From Rhodobacteraceae bacterium HLUCCA08 (GTDB taxonomy: Bacteria; Pseudomonadota; Alphaproteobacteria; Rhodobacterales; Rhodobacteraceae): 64,000 nucleotides of DNA. Below are positions 63,206 through 64,000 of the stretch, piece by piece; the stretch's first letter is position 1; each line of letters begins with the position of its first letter. The notes beneath the pieces were generated by a model. It saw nothing but the letters and a program-made list of their open reading frames with translations. It was not told where the DNA came from and did no database searches. The position numbers and the translations under genes are program-made. Where the stretch lies: positions 108,347-172,346 of the forward strand of contig LJSF01000028.1 in NCBI GenBank assembly GCA_001314655.1, in the 5' to 3' direction.

Positions 63206-64000
63206 TCACGCCAGCATGGTCATCGGGGTTTCCAGGTTCTCGACGATCGCCGCCAGAAGCTGGGCCCCCAGCGCGCCGTCGATCACCCGGTGATCGACCG
63301 ACAATGTGGCCGTCATCACCGTCGCCACGGTCAGTTCGCCATCGGCGCCCACGACCGGCCGTTTGGCCCCGGCGCCGACCGCCAGGATGCCGCCATGGGG
63401 CGGGTTGATGACCGCATCGAAATCGTCGATGCCGTACATCCCGAGGTTGGAGATCGCGAAGGAACCGCCGACATATTCATGCGGCGCCAGCTTGCGATCC
63501 CGGGCCCGGGTGGCAAGGTCCTTCATCTCGGCCGACAGCGCCGAAAGCGATTTCATGTGGGCGTCCTGCAGCACCGGGGTGAACAGCCCGCCCTCGACCG
63601 CGACGGCGACGGCCACGTCCGACGGTTTCAGCCGCAGGATCCGGTCGCCGGCCCAGACCGCATTGGCTTCGGGCACCTGCTGCAGGGCATTGGCGCAGGC
63701 CTTGATGATGAAATCGTTGACCGACAGTTTCACGCCGCGGCCCTCGAGCTGCGTGTTCAGTTCGGACCGCAGTTTCAGCAGCGCATCCAGCCGGATGTCG
63801 CGACGCAGGTAGAAATGCGGGATCGTCTGCTTGGCCTCGGTCAGCCGGGCGGCGACGGTCCGGCGCATGCCGTCGAGTGCGACCTCCTGCGTGTCGCGGC
63901 CCTGGTACATCTTCAGCACCTGGTCGGCCGAAGGGCCGGTCGGCATCGCGCCGGCGGGGGCGGGGGCTGCCTTGGCGGGCGTTTCGGCCGATGCCGCCGC
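63206..64000 (-). CDS. pdhC: Pyruvate dehydrogenase E2 (dihydrolipoamide acetyltransferase), 5' part beyond the window
   Basis: The visible 264 C-terminal codons cover an Ala/Pro-rich linker at the window edge, the end of a peripheral subunit-binding region (GPSADQVLKMYQGRD) and the complete acetyltransferase domain. Catalytic His lies in LSVDHRVIDGALGAQ. SFAISNLGMYGIDDFDAVIN and NPPHGGILAVGAG are diagnostic for PDH-type E2. The lipoyl domains and start codon lie beyond base 64000. The distinction from other 2-oxoacid dehydrogenase E2 rests on these motifs. Confidence 0.93.
   Translation of the reverse strand, partial: AAASAETPAKAAPAPAGAMPTGPSADQVLKMYQGRDTQEVALDGMRRTVAARLTEAKQTIPHFYLRRDIRLDALLKLRSELNTQLEGRGVKLSVNDFIIKACANALQQVPEANAVWAGDRILRLKPSDVAVAVAVEGGLFTPVLQDAHMKSLSALSAEMKDLATRARDRKLAPHEYVGGSFAISNLGMYGIDDFDAVINPPHGGILAVGAGAKRPVVGADGELTVATVMTATLSVDHRVIDGALGAQLLAAIVENLETPMTMLA

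Overview
The window is a continuous stretch of a high-GC alphaproteobacterial chromosome, almost certainly from the Rhodobacterales (Paracoccus/Rhodobacter/Roseobacter relatives). The main reasons are a complete gene transfer agent (GTA) cluster of the Rhodobacter capsulatus type (about 46.2-60.5 kb), the neighbourhoods BamB-like/der, yajC-secD-secF/ccmABCDG and acnA/DUF1223/orphan fliG, a 209-residue L9, and CtrA-type TTAA-N7-TTAA boxes. No transposase, integrase, rRNA operon or CRISPR array was seen. Both edges cut genes: a BamB-like lipoprotein on the left and the E2 subunit of pyruvate dehydrogenase on the right.

Layout. 0-9 kb: BamB-like protein, der, a TspO-like membrane protein, a DUF2235 hydrolase, serS, a pentapeptide-repeat membrane protein and a secreted trypsin-like protease. 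9-13.9 kb: protein export (yajC, a free-standing SecD P1-like protein, secD, secF), a TauE/SafE permease and an Mth938-like protein. 13.9-17.6 kb: cytochrome c maturation (ccmA, B, C, D, G) converging on a dimethylargininase. 17.6-22.4 kb: acnA with a strong promoter, DUF1223 and an orphan fliG. 22.4-24.7 kb: a quorum-sensing island with a LuxR regulator, a LuxI synthase and a divergent LuxR-like protein that keeps the ligand pocket but has no DNA-binding domain. 24.8-30.3 kb: purB, DUF6314, bioY, a hydrolase-OsmC fusion, an SH3/MliC-like secreted protein and a heme-dependent demethylase-like protein. 30.4-34.7 kb: glnB-glnA divergent from a mosaic, repeat-invaded nnr, then a Hint-domain protein. 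35-40 kb: tRNA-Leu(UAG), tig, a secreted protein, a soluble chemoreceptor and the rpsF-rpsR-rplI operon. 40.2-46 kb: an unknown membrane protein behind a perfect CtrA box, then fabD, fabG, acpP, fabF and mltG. 46.2-60.5 kb: GTA genes g1-g15. 60.5-64 kb: a probable decayed gene, cysE, a carboxymuconolactone decarboxylase-like protein, an alpha/beta hydrolase and the PDH E2 subunit.

How the parts may work together. In Rhodobacterales, GTA production, motility and quorum sensing are linked through CtrA (established knowledge). This window carries all the pieces of such a circuit: the GTA cluster, an AHL synthase/receptor pair plus a possible antagonist receptor, orphan fliG and a chemoreceptor each behind an 8/10 CtrA-like box, and an uncharacterised membrane protein behind a 10/10 box. 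Other unusual content: three perfect 30-34 bp palindromes with a TTACGTAA or near-identical core placed at gene ends, and a REP-like palindromic element present both inside the GTA cluster and, in frame and amplified fourfold, inside nnr.

All assignments come from reading the sequence by eye. No database search or structure prediction was run. Regulatory sites are motif matches only.
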